64,000 nucleotides of DNA from Mycobacterium colombiense (GTDB lineage Bacteria > Actinomycetota > Actinomycetes > Mycobacteriales > Mycobacteriaceae): NCBI RefSeq assembly GCF_001672755.1, contig NZ_LZKI01000073.1:159801-223800 (forward strand). The letters run 5' to 3'. The number at the start of each line of letters is the position of its first letter. Position 1 is the first letter of the stretch. A model generated the notes under the pieces. The model was not told where the DNA came from. It did no database searches and saw nothing but the letters and a program-made list of their open reading frames with translations. A program made the position numbers and the translations under genes. Of this stretch, positions 7,747-19,561 are shown one piece after another.

Positions 7747-8996
7747 CAGGACGTCACCGCGGCCTTGCCGGCGTAGTCGACCTGCCAATGCTTGATGCCG
7801 TTGAGCCAGCCCGACCGCAACCGCTCGGGCTCGCCGATCGGCTTGAGATCGGGCATGTGATCGGCGACCGCGTTGAAGATCAGGTTGATCGTCATGCGGG
7901 CCAGGTTGGCACCGATGCAGTAGTGGGCTCCGGTGCCGCCGAATCCGACGTGCGGGTTCGGGTCGCGCAGGATGTTGAAGCTGTGCGGGTCCTCGAAGAC
8001 CTCTTCGTCGAAGTTGGCCGACCGGTACGACATCACCACCCGCTGGCCCTTCTTGATCTGCACGCCGCCCAACTCGGTGTCCTCGTTGGCGGTGCGCTGG
8101 AAGGCCGAAACCGGTGTGGCCCAACGGATGATCTCGTCGGCCGCAGTCGCCGGGCGCTCCTTCTTGAAGAGCTCCCATTGATCGGGGTTGTTCGCCATCG
8201 CGATCATGCCGTGGGTGATCGAGTTTCGCGTCGTCTCGTTGCCCGCCACGGCCAGCATCACCACGAAGAAGCCGAATTCGTCGTCGGACAGCTTCTCGCC
8301 GTCGATGTCGGCCTGGATGAGCGTGGTGACGATGTCGTCGGTGGGGTTCTGGTTGCGCTCCGCAGCCATCGCCATCGCGTACATGATCAGTTCCATCGAC
8401 GACTGCGCCGGGTCGACGGTGGCGTACTCGGGGTCGGTGCCACCGGTCATCTCGTTGGACCAGCGGAAGAGCTTGTCGCGATCCTCCTGCGGAACGCCCA
8501 GCAGGCCCGCGATGGCCTGCAGGGGCAGCTCGCACGACACCTGTTCGACGAAGTCACCGCTGCCTTCTTTCGCGGCGGTCTCGGCGATGTTCTGAGCGCG
8601 CTGGGCCAGCTCGGCCTCCAGCCGTCCGATGGCCCGCGGCGTGAACCCGCGGGAGATGATCTTGCGCAGCCGGGTGTGGTGCGGCGCGTCCATGTTGAGC
8701 ATGACGCTGCGCTGCAGCTCGACCTGCTCGCGCTTCATCTCCGGTGGCCAGGTGGGGATGGCGCCGTTCATCCAGCTGGAGAAGATGTCGCTGCGCTTCG
8801 ACACCTCCTTGACGTCGGCATGCTTGGTGACGATCCAATATCCGTGGTCCTCGAACCCGCCCGCGCCGTTCGGGATGTCAACCCAGTGGATCGGCTCTGC
8901 CTTACGCAGCTGGGCAAGTTCCTCGACGGGCAACCCGGCGAGGTTGACGTCGGGGTCAAGAAAGTCGAAGTCGGCGGGAATGTTGGGGGGTGCCAT
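7746..8996 (-). CDS. cyp125: Steroid C26/27-monooxygenase, cytochrome P450 CYP125
   Basis: The product is a 416-residue P450. The haem ligand is Cys360 in GFGGTGAHYCIGANLAR, and the oxygen-binding helix shows VVMLAVAGNETTRNS. CYP125 oxidises the terminal methyl of the cholesterol side chain to the carboxylate, the step that starts side-chain beta-oxidation. The ATG at 8996 has a GAGGAG ribosome site about 11 nt upstream. It is the first gene of a six-gene operon (cyp125-fadE28-fadE29-chsH2-chsH1-ltp2), joined by overlaps. A KstR operator lies 19 bp upstream of the start, and the gene is divergent from fadA5. Confidence 0.96.
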   Translation of the reverse strand: MAPPNIPADFDFLDPDVNLAGLPVEELAQLRKAEPIHWVDIPNGAGGFEDHGYWIVTKHADVKEVSKRSDIFSSWMNGAIPTWPPEMKREQVELQRSVMLNMDAPHHTRLRKIISRGFTPRAIGRLEAELAQRAQNIAETAAKEGSGDFVEQVSCELPLQAIAGLLGVPQEDRDKLFRWSNEMTGGTDPEYATVDPAQSSMELIMYAMAMAAERNQNPTDDIVTTLIQADIDGEKLSDDEFGFFVVMLAVAGNETTRNSITHGMIAMANNPDQWELFKKERPATAADEIIRWATPVSAFQRTANEDTELGGVQIKKGQRVVMSYRSANFDEEVFEDPHSFNILRDPNPHVGFGGTGAHYCIGANLARMTINLIFNAVADHMPDLKPIGEPERLRSGWLNGIKHWQVDYAGKAAVTS

Positions 8997-9014
8997 GCGT
9001 ATGCGCTCCTCAAT

Positions 9015-9028
9015 TGCAACGTGTTCTA
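9015..9028. promoter_or_regulatory. KstR operator, cyp125 side
   Basis: TGCAACGTGTTCTA fits the known KstR consensus TNNAACNNGTTNNA at every fixed position. It lies 19 bp upstream of the cyp125 ATG, in the divergent cyp125/fadA5 region, where a TetR-type repressor would block the operon until a steroid CoA thioester binds it. Confidence 0.88.
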
Positions 9029-9093
9029 GTGCCAGTAAAACACGCCTCCTGCGCAGATAAAAGGCAGGTCACCATCCTCGCTTGTCAGAGTAA

Positions 9094-9107
9094 TGAAACG
9101 TGTTCTA
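9094..9107. promoter_or_regulatory. KstR operator overlapping the fadA5 promoter
   Basis: TGAAACGTGTTCTA matches TNNAACNNGTTNNA exactly. Its last two bases are the first two of the inferred fadA5 -10 hexamer TAGCCT (9106-9111). That hexamer lies exactly 6 nt before the fadA5 ATG, so transcription would start at the A of ATG (leaderless) and be blocked directly by bound KstR. Confidence 0.88.
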
Positions 9108-9108
9108 G

Positions 9109-10281
<1,173 letters not shown>

Positions 10282-10303
10282 CGCTCGGTCGTTTCATTAT
10301 CTG

Positions 10304-10708
10304 GTGAGCGTCTCCGACGATAGCCGCATCGCCGCGGCGCAGGCCTACATCGACGCATTGGTCAACCATGACGGTGACGCGGTTCCGTTCGCGCGCGGGT
10401 GCACCCGCATCGAGCAGGGAATCAAGAACGGCTTCTCCGGAAATCATCTGCGGCGCAGCCTCAATCGCGGGCTTCAATATCGGTTGCTCGCGGACACGAC
10501 GCCGCCGGACTACCGCATCGAGGGCGACCGGGTGCACGCGTCGTACCAGGTGCTGACCAAAGCCGCGTTCGGCGGTAGGCGGCTCGCCGCGCACGTCGAC
10601 GAAACCTTCGTGATTCCGGCCGAAAGCGCAAGCGGGAAAGCCGAAATCCATCACATCAAGGTTCGCTTCCAACCCTTTGTCCAGCGTCAGGGACGTCAAG
10701 GAGCTTAA
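10304..10708 (+). CDS. Small conserved protein, probably NTF2-like
   Basis: A 134-residue soluble protein starting with GTG at 10304 (VSVSDDSRIAAAQAYIDALV). The N-terminal helix followed by NHDGDAVPFARGCTRIEQG and a beta-rich C-terminal half resembles SnoaL/NTF2-like (DUF8021-type) cone-fold proteins. I cannot name a catalytic residue. A longer upstream frame exists but overlaps fadA5, so I prefer the GTG 22 bp after the fadA5 stop. Its TAA is immediately followed by the ddn ATG, with a CAAGGAG ribosome site inside its 3' end, so it is co-transcribed with ddn. Function is unknown. Confidence 0.6.
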   Translation: MSVSDDSRIAAAQAYIDALVNHDGDAVPFARGCTRIEQGIKNGFSGNHLRRSLNRGLQYRLLADTTPPDYRIEGDRVHASYQVLTKAAFGGRRLAAHVDETFVIPAESASGKAEIHHIKVRFQPFVQRQGRQGA

Positions 10709-12554
<1,846 letters not shown>

Positions 12555-12568
12555 AGTCCTTCTCTCCT

Positions 12569-13363
12569 CTACTTGATCGCGCTCGCGTTCGTGGTGGCCA
12601 GATAGTGCGGCGGCTCGCCGCCACCGTGCACCTCCAACGAGGCCCCGCTGATGTAGGACGCTACGTCGGAGGCCAGAAACGCTGCGGCCCAACCGATATC
12701 GGCGGGCTCGGCCAGCCGGCCGAGTGGCACATTCTTCGAGATCGCGGCGATGGAGTCGGCATCGCCGTAGAACAGTTCGGATTGCTCGGTCTCCACCATG
12801 CCCACGACGCAGGCGTTCACCCGGACCTTCGGGCCCCACTCCACCGCCAGGGTCTGCGTCAGGCTTTCCAGGCCGGCCTTGGCGGCGCCGTAGGCGCCCG
12901 TCCCCGGGGACGGGCGGCGGCCGCTGAGGCTGCAGATGTTGATGATCGACCCGCCCTGCTGCTGGGTTTGCATATGGTCGTTCGCGTGCTGCGAAACCGA
13001 CAGCGCACCAATCAAATTGAGTTCGATGATCTTGCGGTTGAACTTGGCGCTGGCCTCCGCGGTCATCACGTAGGGGGATCCCCCGGCGTTGTTGACAACG
13101 ACGTCGAGCCGCCCGTGCCGGTCCACGATGGTGTCGATCAATCCCTTGACGGCGTCGTCGTCGCGAACGTCGCACGAATGGAATTCGTAGGGCAATCCCT
13201 CGACCGCCCGTCGCGCGCAGGTGACGACGGTGGCGCCCTGCTTGGCGAAAACGGAGCTGATGCCGGCACCCACCCCGCGGACTCCGCCGGTGACGAGAAC
13301 CACCCGCCCGGCCAGCCCCAAGTTGATGGCTTCAAATGGGGGGCATGCTTCGGCGCGAGTCAC
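12569..13363 (-). CDS. Short-chain dehydrogenase, Rv3549c type
   Basis: A 264-residue classical SDR. Motifs are VVLVTGGVRGVGAGIS (cofactor), NNAGGSPYVM, and Ser-Tyr-Lys in ICSLSGRRPSPGTGAYGAAKAG. It probably oxidises or reduces a hydroxyl group on a steroid-ring CoA intermediate. The GTG start (13361-13363) has no ribosome site. A TACGCT hexamer lies exactly 6 nt upstream, so the mRNA is probably leaderless. The KstR2 operator at 13379-13392 sits next to this promoter and is shared with divergent echA20. Confidence 0.88.
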   Translation of the reverse strand: MTRAEACPPFEAINLGLAGRVVLVTGGVRGVGAGISSVFAKQGATVVTCARRAVEGLPYEFHSCDVRDDDAVKGLIDTIVDRHGRLDVVVNNAGGSPYVMTAEASAKFNRKIIELNLIGALSVSQHANDHMQTQQQGGSIINICSLSGRRPSPGTGAYGAAKAGLESLTQTLAVEWGPKVRVNACVVGMVETEQSELFYGDADSIAAISKNVPLGRLAEPADIGWAAAFLASDVASYISGASLEVHGGGEPPHYLATTNASAIK

Positions 13364-13369
13364 TGTGCT

Positions 13370-13375
13370 AGCGTA
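13370..13375 (-). promoter_or_regulatory. Leaderless -10 element of the Rv3549c-type SDR
   Basis: On the minus strand TACGCT is followed by 6 nt and then the GTG start codon. This is the standard mycobacterial leaderless arrangement TANNNT-N6-start. It lies 3 bp from the KstR2 operator. Confidence 0.7.
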
Positions 13376-13378
13376 CCA

Positions 13379-13392
13379 AGCAAGTGCTTGCT
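13379..13392. promoter_or_regulatory. KstR2 operator between the SDR pair and echA20
   Basis: AGCAAGTGCTTGCT fits the known KstR2 consensus ANCAAGNNCTTGNT perfectly and is a near-perfect palindrome. It controls both the divergent SDR operon and echA20-ipdABC. The same promoter region carries the motif in M. tuberculosis. Confidence 0.9.
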
Positions 13393-13423
13393 TAGGTAGT
13401 TACCCCCACAAGGAAGTGGCACC

Positions 13424-14178
13424 TTGCCCATCACATCCACAACCACCGAGCCGGGCATCGTCGCGGTCACCGTCGACTTCCCGCCCGTCAACGCCATCCC
13501 ATCGCGCGGCTGGTTCGAGCTTGCCGACACCATCACCGCGGCCGGCCGAGATCTCAACACCCACGTGGTGATCCTGCGCGCCGAGGGCCGCGGCTTCAAC
13601 GCCGGGGTCGACATCAAGGAGATGCAGCGCACCGAGGGATTCACCGCGCTGATCGACGCCAACCGCGGCTGCTTCGCCGCGTTCCGCGCGGTCTACGAGT
13701 GCGCGGTGCCCGTCGTCGCCGCCGTCAACGGGTTCTGCGTCGGCGGCGGCATCGGGCTGGTCGGCAACTCCGACGTCATCGTGGCCTCCGACGACGCCAC
13801 CTTCGGGCTGCCGGAGGTGGAACGCGGCGCGCTCGGCGCGGCGACCCACCTGTCGCGACTGGTTCCGCAGCACATGATGCGGCGGCTGTTCTTCACCGCG
13901 GCCACCGTCGACGCCGCCACCCTGCACCACTTCGGTTCGGTGCACGAGGTGGTGCCGCGCGGCGAACTCGACGAGGCCGCCCTGCGGGTGGCGCGCGACA
14001 TCGCCGCCAAGGACACCCGCGTCATCCGTGCGGCCAAGGAAGCGCTGAACCTGATCGACGTGCAACGAGTCAACTCGAGTTACCGCATGGAGCAAGGCTT
14101 TACGTTCGAGCTCAACCTCGCCGGGGTTTCCGACGAGCACCGTGACGCGTTCGCCGGTACCGAGAAGGGCAAGAAGTA

Positions 14179-14179
<1 letters not shown>
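13424..14179 (+). CDS. echA20: Crotonase-family ring hydrolase EchA20
   Basis: A 251-residue crotonase-fold protein. The oxyanion-hole segments are RGFNAGVDIKEM and VNGFCVGGGIGLVGNSD. The M. tuberculosis orthologue Rv3550 hydrolytically opens the last five-membered ring (ring D) of the HIEC-CoA intermediate, despite its enoyl-hydratase name. The start is TTG at 13424, preceded by AAGGAAG; no ATG or GTG is in frame nearby. It begins the operon echA20-ipdA-ipdB-ipdC, with every junction overlapping. It is regulated by the adjacent KstR2 site. Confidence 0.93.
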
Positions 14180-15059
<880 letters not shown>

Positions 15060-15063
<4 letters not shown>

Positions 15064-15812
15064 GCGGCGTTGTGATCACTCGTCCCGAGATCTGCGCGGT
15101 GGCCTGCGCCGAATTGTTCCGGGATGCCGGCGAGATCATGGTCAGCCCGATGACCAACATGGCCTCGGTCGGAGCCCGGCTGGCCCGGTTGACCTTTTCA
15201 CCGGACATCCTGCTGACCGACGGCGAGGCGCAGCTGCTGGCCGAGACCCCGGCCCTGGGCGCGTCCGCTCCCGTCGAGGGCTGGATGCCGTTCGGCCGGG
15301 TGTTCGAAACCCTGGCCTGGGGCCGACGGCACGTGGTGATGGGCGCCAATCAGGTCGACCGCTTTGGCAATCAGAACATCTCGGCGTTCGGCCCGCTGCA
15401 GCAGCCCAAGCGCCAGATGTTCGGTGTCCGGGGTGCGCCCGGCAATGCCATCAACCACGCGACCAGCTACTGGGTGGGCAACCACTCCAAGCGGGTGTTC
15501 TGCGAGAAGGTCGACATCGTCTGCGGAATCGGTTGGGACAACGTCGACGCCGACAACCCGGCGTTCCGCTTCGCGAACACGTATCGGGTGGTGTCCAACC
15601 TCGGTGTCTTCGACTTCGGCGGGCCGGATCGAACCATGCGGGCGGTGTCCCTGCATCCCGGCGTCACGGCCGCCGAGGTCGCCGAGAACACCTCGTTCGA
15701 GGTGCACAGCCTGGACGGCGCCGCGGAGACCAGGCTGCCGACCGACGACGAGCTGCGCCTGATCCGCGAGGTCATCGATCCGAAGGCGCTGCGCGACAGA
15801 GAGATCCGTTGA
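15060..15812 (+). CDS. ipdB: COCHEA-CoA hydrolase beta subunit
   Basis: A 250-residue CoA-transferase-like beta subunit, obligate partner of IpdA. Recognisable parts are MVSPMTNMASVGARLARLTF near the N-terminus and VVSNLGVFDFGGPDRTMRAVSLHPGVT in the C-terminal half. It has an ATGA overlap with ipdA and a TGATG overlap with ipdC, so the three proteins are made in concert. Confidence 0.94.
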
Positions 15813-16885
15813 TGAAGCTGCGCACGCCGCTGACCGAGCTGGTCGGTGTCGAGCACCCGGTGGTCCAGACCGGGATGGGCTGGGTGGCCGGTGCCCGGCT
15901 GGTGTCCGCAACTGCCAACGCCGGCGGGCTGGGCATCCTGGCCTCGGCCACCATGACGCTCGACGAATTGGCCACCGCCATCGCGAAGGTCAAGGCGGCC
16001 ACCGACAAGCCGTTCGGCGTGAACATCCGCGCCGACGCCGCCGACGCCGGCGACCGCGTCGATTTGATGGTCCGCGAGGGCGTCAAGGTGGCGTCGTTCG
16101 CCCTGGCGCCCAAGCAGGAACTCATCGCCCGGCTGAAAGATGCCGGTGCCGTGGTGATTCCGTCGATCGGCGCGGCCAAGCACGCCCGCAAGGTGGCGAG
16201 CTGGGGCGCCGACGCGATGATCGTGCAGGGTGGCGAGGGCGGCGGCCACACCGGGCCGGTCGCCACCACCTTGCTGCTGCCCTCGGTGCTGGATGCCGTG
16301 CAGGGCAGCGGGATTCCGGTGATCGCGGCCGGTGGATTCTTCGACGGGCGCGGCCTCGCGGCCGCGCTGAGCTACGGCGCCGCCGGCGTCGCGATGGGCA
16401 CCCGCTTCCTGCTGACCTCGGATTCGACCGTGCCCGATGCGGTGAAGCGCCGTTACCTGGAGTCGGCGCTGGACGGCACGGTCGTGACGACGCGCGTTGA
16501 CGGCATGCCGCACCGGGTGCTGCGCACCGGCCTGGTCGAGAAGCTGGAAAACGGCACGCCGATCAGGGGTCTGACCGCCGCGGTGCGCAACGCCGCCAAG
16601 TTCAAGCACATGTCGCAGATGACGTGGCGGTCGATGATCAGCGACGGCCTGGCGATGCGCCACGGCAAGGAGCTGACCTGGTCGCAGGTGGTGATGGCGG
16701 CCAACACCCCGATGCTGTTGAAAGCCGGTTTGGTGGACGGGAACACCGAGGCCGGCGTGCTGGCTTCCGGACAGGTGGCCGGGATTCTCGAGGACCTGCC
16801 GTCGTGCGCCGAACTGATCGAATCGATCGTGTGCGACGCGGTCAAACACCTGCAGGCGGCATCCGGGCTGGTGGAGGGTCCGTAA
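15812..16885 (+). CDS. ipdC: FMN-dependent oxidoreductase IpdC (2-nitropropane dioxygenase-like)
   Basis: A 357-residue TIM-barrel flavoprotein of the nitronate monooxygenase/enoyl-reductase II superfamily. Signatures are PVVQTGMGWVAGARLVSATANAGGLGIL, the central VQGGEGGGHTGPV, and the phosphate-binding IAAGGFFDGRGLAAALSYGAAGVAMGTRF. The orthologue Rv3553 takes part in the redox step of 5-hydroxy-indanone carboxyl-CoA breakdown. It ends the operon. In M. tuberculosis fdxB follows, but here an unrelated SatD pair follows instead. Confidence 0.92.
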   Translation: MKLRTPLTELVGVEHPVVQTGMGWVAGARLVSATANAGGLGILASATMTLDELATAIAKVKAATDKPFGVNIRADAADAGDRVDLMVREGVKVASFALAPKQELIARLKDAGAVVIPSIGAAKHARKVASWGADAMIVQGGEGGGHTGPVATTLLLPSVLDAVQGSGIPVIAAGGFFDGRGLAAALSYGAAGVAMGTRFLLTSDSTVPDAVKRRYLESALDGTVVTTRVDGMPHRVLRTGLVEKLENGTPIRGLTAAVRNAAKFKHMSQMTWRSMISDGLAMRHGKELTWSQVVMAANTPMLLKAGLVDGNTEAGVLASGQVAGILEDLPSCAELIESIVCDAVKHLQAASGLVEGP

Positions 16886-16905
16886 CCGGCCGGCGCGCAG
16901 CGATT

Positions 16906-16948
16906 GAAGCCTATAGCTAAAGTTATGCGCTATTAAGCTATAGTCTTC
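16906..16948. promoter_or_regulatory. Inverted-repeat operator and leaderless promoter of the satD-like gene
   Basis: Two 13-bp arms, GAAGCCTATAGCT (16906-16918) and AGCTATAGTCTTC (16936-16948), are inverted with 12 of 13 matches and a 17-bp spacer. The right arm contains TATAGT (16939-16944), exactly 6 nt before the ATG at 16951, so it doubles as the -10 element of a leaderless transcript. The AT-rich segment stands out from its surroundings. The arrangement predicts repression or autoregulation by a dimeric DNA-binding protein. The candidate is the helix-turn-helix protein encoded immediately downstream. Confidence 0.75.
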
Positions 16949-16950
16949 AT

Positions 16951-17598
16951 ATGGTCCGGATGAAGCAATATTCTTCACCGCGCGCGACCCTCATCGGCGA
17001 CGTCGTCGGCTCCCGCCGCGCCACCGACCGCTCGAAGCTGCACCGGGCCCTGGCGAACGCCTTGCGGCATATCGCCGTCGGCGCCATCGACCCGCCGGCG
17101 TTCACCGTCGGTGACGAGTTTCAGGGCAGCTACCCGACCGTGGGTGCGGCGATCGATGCCGCGCTGTCGCTGCGGCTGGCCGTCGGCCCCGACGTCGACG
17201 TCCGGTTCGGCATCGGCTGGGGCGCGGTCACCGTCCTGGATGCCGACGCGGGAATCCAGGACGGGCCGGGCTGGTGGAGCGCGCGAGAGGCCATCCAGCA
17301 GACTGCGGCGGCTCAGCGGCAGCCGGGCTTCCAGCTGGTGCGCACGACCTTCCGGGCGGACGGTGACACACGCGATGACGTCGCCGCGGTCAACGCGGCC
17401 CTGATTTGTCGGGACCATCTGCTTGGATCGCTCGATGAGAGGTCGTTGCGGATTGTGACGGGGTTGATGACAGGCCGGACCAAAAAGGAGCTCGCCGCCG
17501 ACGAGGCCATCAGCCCGTCGGCGGTGTCCCAGCGCGCCAGTCGCGACGGCTTGGATCTGGTTGTCCTTGCCAGCCAATATCTTCGGAGCCTGCCGTGA
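16951..17598 (+). CDS. SatD-like protein: palm-like N-terminal domain plus HTH
   Basis: A 215-residue protein resembling the SatD family, known from acid tolerance in Streptococcus but of unknown biochemistry. Residues 13-22 (TLIGDVVGSR) place Asp17 at the end of a beta strand. Residues 51-58 read FTVGDEFQ, and a GPGWWSAREAI segment follows near residue 108. This layout (an early Asp, a GDEF hairpin, then G...AR) recalls nucleotide-cyclase/GGDEF palm domains. The C-terminal 50 residues (TGRTKKELAADEAISPSAVSQRAS) look like a helix-turn-helix. The ATG at 16951 is chosen because a -10 element lies 6 nt upstream; Met4 is an alternative. The stop overlaps the membrane partner gene (GTGA). Cyclase activity is my inference and is not established. 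Confidence 0.7.
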   Translation: MVRMKQYSSPRATLIGDVVGSRRATDRSKLHRALANALRHIAVGAIDPPAFTVGDEFQGSYPTVGAAIDAALSLRLAVGPDVDVRFGIGWGAVTVLDADAGIQDGPGWWSAREAIQQTAAAQRQPGFQLVRTTFRADGDTRDDVAAVNAALICRDHLLGSLDERSLRIVTGLMTGRTKKELAADEAISPSAVSQRASRDGLDLVVLASQYLRSLP

Positions 17599-18335
17599 GC
17601 GCCATCGCGGTCTTTCTCATCGCACTGGGAGTCGCCGACCTCTGCCGGCGGGCGACCCGCGCGGTCTGGCCGCCGCTGTTGATCGGGCCGGTGGTATTGG
17701 CGGCGTGTGCGGCGCTGGGGGCTCTGTGGCATGCCGGCGACATCGCATTGCTGGTGTTGGCCGCCGCGGCGGTCATCGCCTGGGAATGGCTGTGCGGGCG
17801 AAGCGAGCGCAGCGGCACCGGGCAAGGCGCACCGTTGGCCGTCTTCGGCTCCGCGCTGGCGCTGCTGGCCGTGTCGTCCGGCTGGTCCTCGCCGGCCGAC
17901 GGCGCCGTCGCGCGGTGGTCGGCCTGGGTTCACCTGCCGCTCGACCACGTCGCGCCCACCCGGCTGCTGATGCTCATCGGAGTGGTCCTGGTCCAGTTCG
18001 CCACCGCAAATCAGTTGGTGCGCTTGGTACTTGGCTCGGTGGGCGCGGTGCGCCCGGCCGGTGAGCCGCAACCGTCGGACCGGCTCAAGGGCGGCAGGCT
18101 GTTGGGACCGATGGAGCGCCTGCTGATCCTGAGCCTCGGTGTCGGCGGACAGGTGGCCGCGGCCAGCGCCGTGGTCGCCGCCAAGGGCATCATCCGGTTT
18201 CCCGAATTGAACGCTCAAACCAACCGTAACGGCGGCGTCGGCATCGACGAGGTGACCGAGTACTTCCTGGTCGGCAGCTTCACGAGCTGGCTGCTCGCCC
18301 TGGGCAGCATCGGGCTGGTGGTGGCAACCCCCTAG
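17595..18335 (+). CDS. Polytopic membrane partner of the SatD-like protein
   Basis: A 246-residue integral membrane protein with about six or seven hydrophobic segments. They lie at roughly residues 2-14, 25-45, 48-66, 80-98, 115-140, 168-190 and 222-244. A conserved-looking signature RLLGPMERLLILSLGVGGQVAAASAVVAAKG followed by IIRFPEL and EYFLVGSFTSWLLAL resembles membrane proteins (DUF3307-type) that accompany SatD genes elsewhere. It starts with GTG at 17595, overlapping the satD-like stop by 4 bp, so synthesis of the two is coupled. No catalytic motif is visible. It may be a membrane sensor or effector. The reverse-oriented fadA6 ends 12 bp downstream. Confidence 0.65.
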   Translation: MSAIAVFLIALGVADLCRRATRAVWPPLLIGPVVLAACAALGALWHAGDIALLVLAAAAVIAWEWLCGRSERSGTGQGAPLAVFGSALALLAVSSGWSSPADGAVARWSAWVHLPLDHVAPTRLLMLIGVVLVQFATANQLVRLVLGSVGAVRPAGEPQPSDRLKGGRLLGPMERLLILSLGVGGQVAAASAVVAAKGIIRFPELNAQTNRNGGVGIDEVTEYFLVGSFTSWLLALGSIGLVVATP

Positions 18336-18347
18336 CGGCGCAACGAG

Positions 18348-19508
18348 TTACAGGCGCTCGATGATCGTGACGTTGGCCGTGCCGCCGCCCTCGCACATCG
18401 TCTGCAGGCCGTAGCGCCCGCCGATGCGCTCCAGCTCGTTGAGCATGGTGGTGAACAGCTTGGCGCCAGTGGCGCCCAGCGGGTGACCGAGCGCGATCGC
18501 GCCGCCGTTGGGATTGACCTTCTCCGGGTCGGCCTTGATTTCCTTGAGCCAGGCCAAGACCACCGGCGCGAAGGCCTCGTTGATCTCCACGGTGTCGATG
18601 TCGTCGATGGACAGCCCGGCCTTGTCCAGCGCATAACGGGTCGCCGGGATGGGTCCGGTCAGCATGAAGACCGGGTCGGCGGCGCGCGCGCTGATGTGGT
18701 GGATACGCGCCCGCGGCGTCAAATTGTGCTCCTTGACGGCCTTTTCGGACGCCAGCAGCACCGCACTGGCACCGTCGGAGATCTGACTGGCCATGGCCGC
18801 CGTCAGCCGGCCCCCTTCGACCAGCGGCTTGAGGCCGGCCATCTTCTCCAGCGACGACTCACGCGGACCCTCGTCGACCCGGAACGGCCCGGATTCCGTT
18901 TCGACGGTGATGATCTCGTTGTCGAAGTGGCCGCCGCGGATGGCCGCGAACGCGCGCTCGTGACTGGTGAGCGCGTAGCGCTCCATCTCCTCGCGAGACA
19001 GGTTCCACTTCTCGGCGATCAGCTCCGAACCGCGGAACTGCGAGATCTCCTGGTCGCCGTAGCGATGCAGCCACTGCTTGGACTCGTTGGTGGGCGAGGT
19101 GAATCCGAACTGCTCGCCCACCGTCATGGCCGACGAGATCGGGATCTGGCTCATGTTCTGCACGCCGCCGGCGACGATCAGGTCGGCCGTGCCAGACAGA
19201 ACCGCCTGCGCCCCAAAGGAAATGGCCTGCTGACTGGAACCGCACTGCCGGTCGACGGTGACGCCGGGAACCTCTTCGGGATAACCGGCGGCCAGCCACG
19301 AGAGCCGGGCGATGTTGCCGGCCTGCGCGCCGATGGCATCGACACAGCCGGCGATCACGTCGTCAACGGCGGCGGGATCGACGTCGACCCGGTCAAGCAG
19401 TCCGCGCCAGCCCAGGGCACCCAGATCCACCGGGTGAACCCCGGCCAGCGATCCGCCGCGCTTGCCGACCGCGGTACGCACAGCGTCGATGACGTACGCC
19501 TCAGTCAT
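18348..19508 (-). CDS. fadA6: Thiolase FadA6
   Basis: A 386-residue thiolase, the same length as the M. tuberculosis orthologue. Catalytic residues are Cys89 (DRQCGSSQQA), His342 (GHPLG) and Cys372 (CEGGGTANV). It acts at the end of ring C/D degradation, thiolysing the linear dioyl-CoA made after IpdAB. The ATG at 19508 has GGAGGAG 8 nt upstream; the frame remains open upstream but without another supported start. It lies 53 bp downstream of kstR2 on the same strand and probably belongs to its transcript. Confidence 0.94.
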   Translation of the reverse strand: MTEAYVIDAVRTAVGKRGGSLAGVHPVDLGALGWRGLLDRVDVDPAAVDDVIAGCVDAIGAQAGNIARLSWLAAGYPEEVPGVTVDRQCGSSQQAISFGAQAVLSGTADLIVAGGVQNMSQIPISSAMTVGEQFGFTSPTNESKQWLHRYGDQEISQFRGSELIAEKWNLSREEMERYALTSHERAFAAIRGGHFDNEIITVETESGPFRVDEGPRESSLEKMAGLKPLVEGGRLTAAMASQISDGASAVLLASEKAVKEHNLTPRARIHHISARAADPVFMLTGPIPATRYALDKAGLSIDDIDTVEINEAFAPVVLAWLKEIKADPEKVNPNGGAIALGHPLGATGAKLFTTMLNELERIGGRYGLQTMCEGGGTANVTIIERL

Positions 19509-19561
19509 TGTGTCGCTCCTCCTCATCGCTTCGCTGTGCATCGTCGCCGACACGTGGCATT

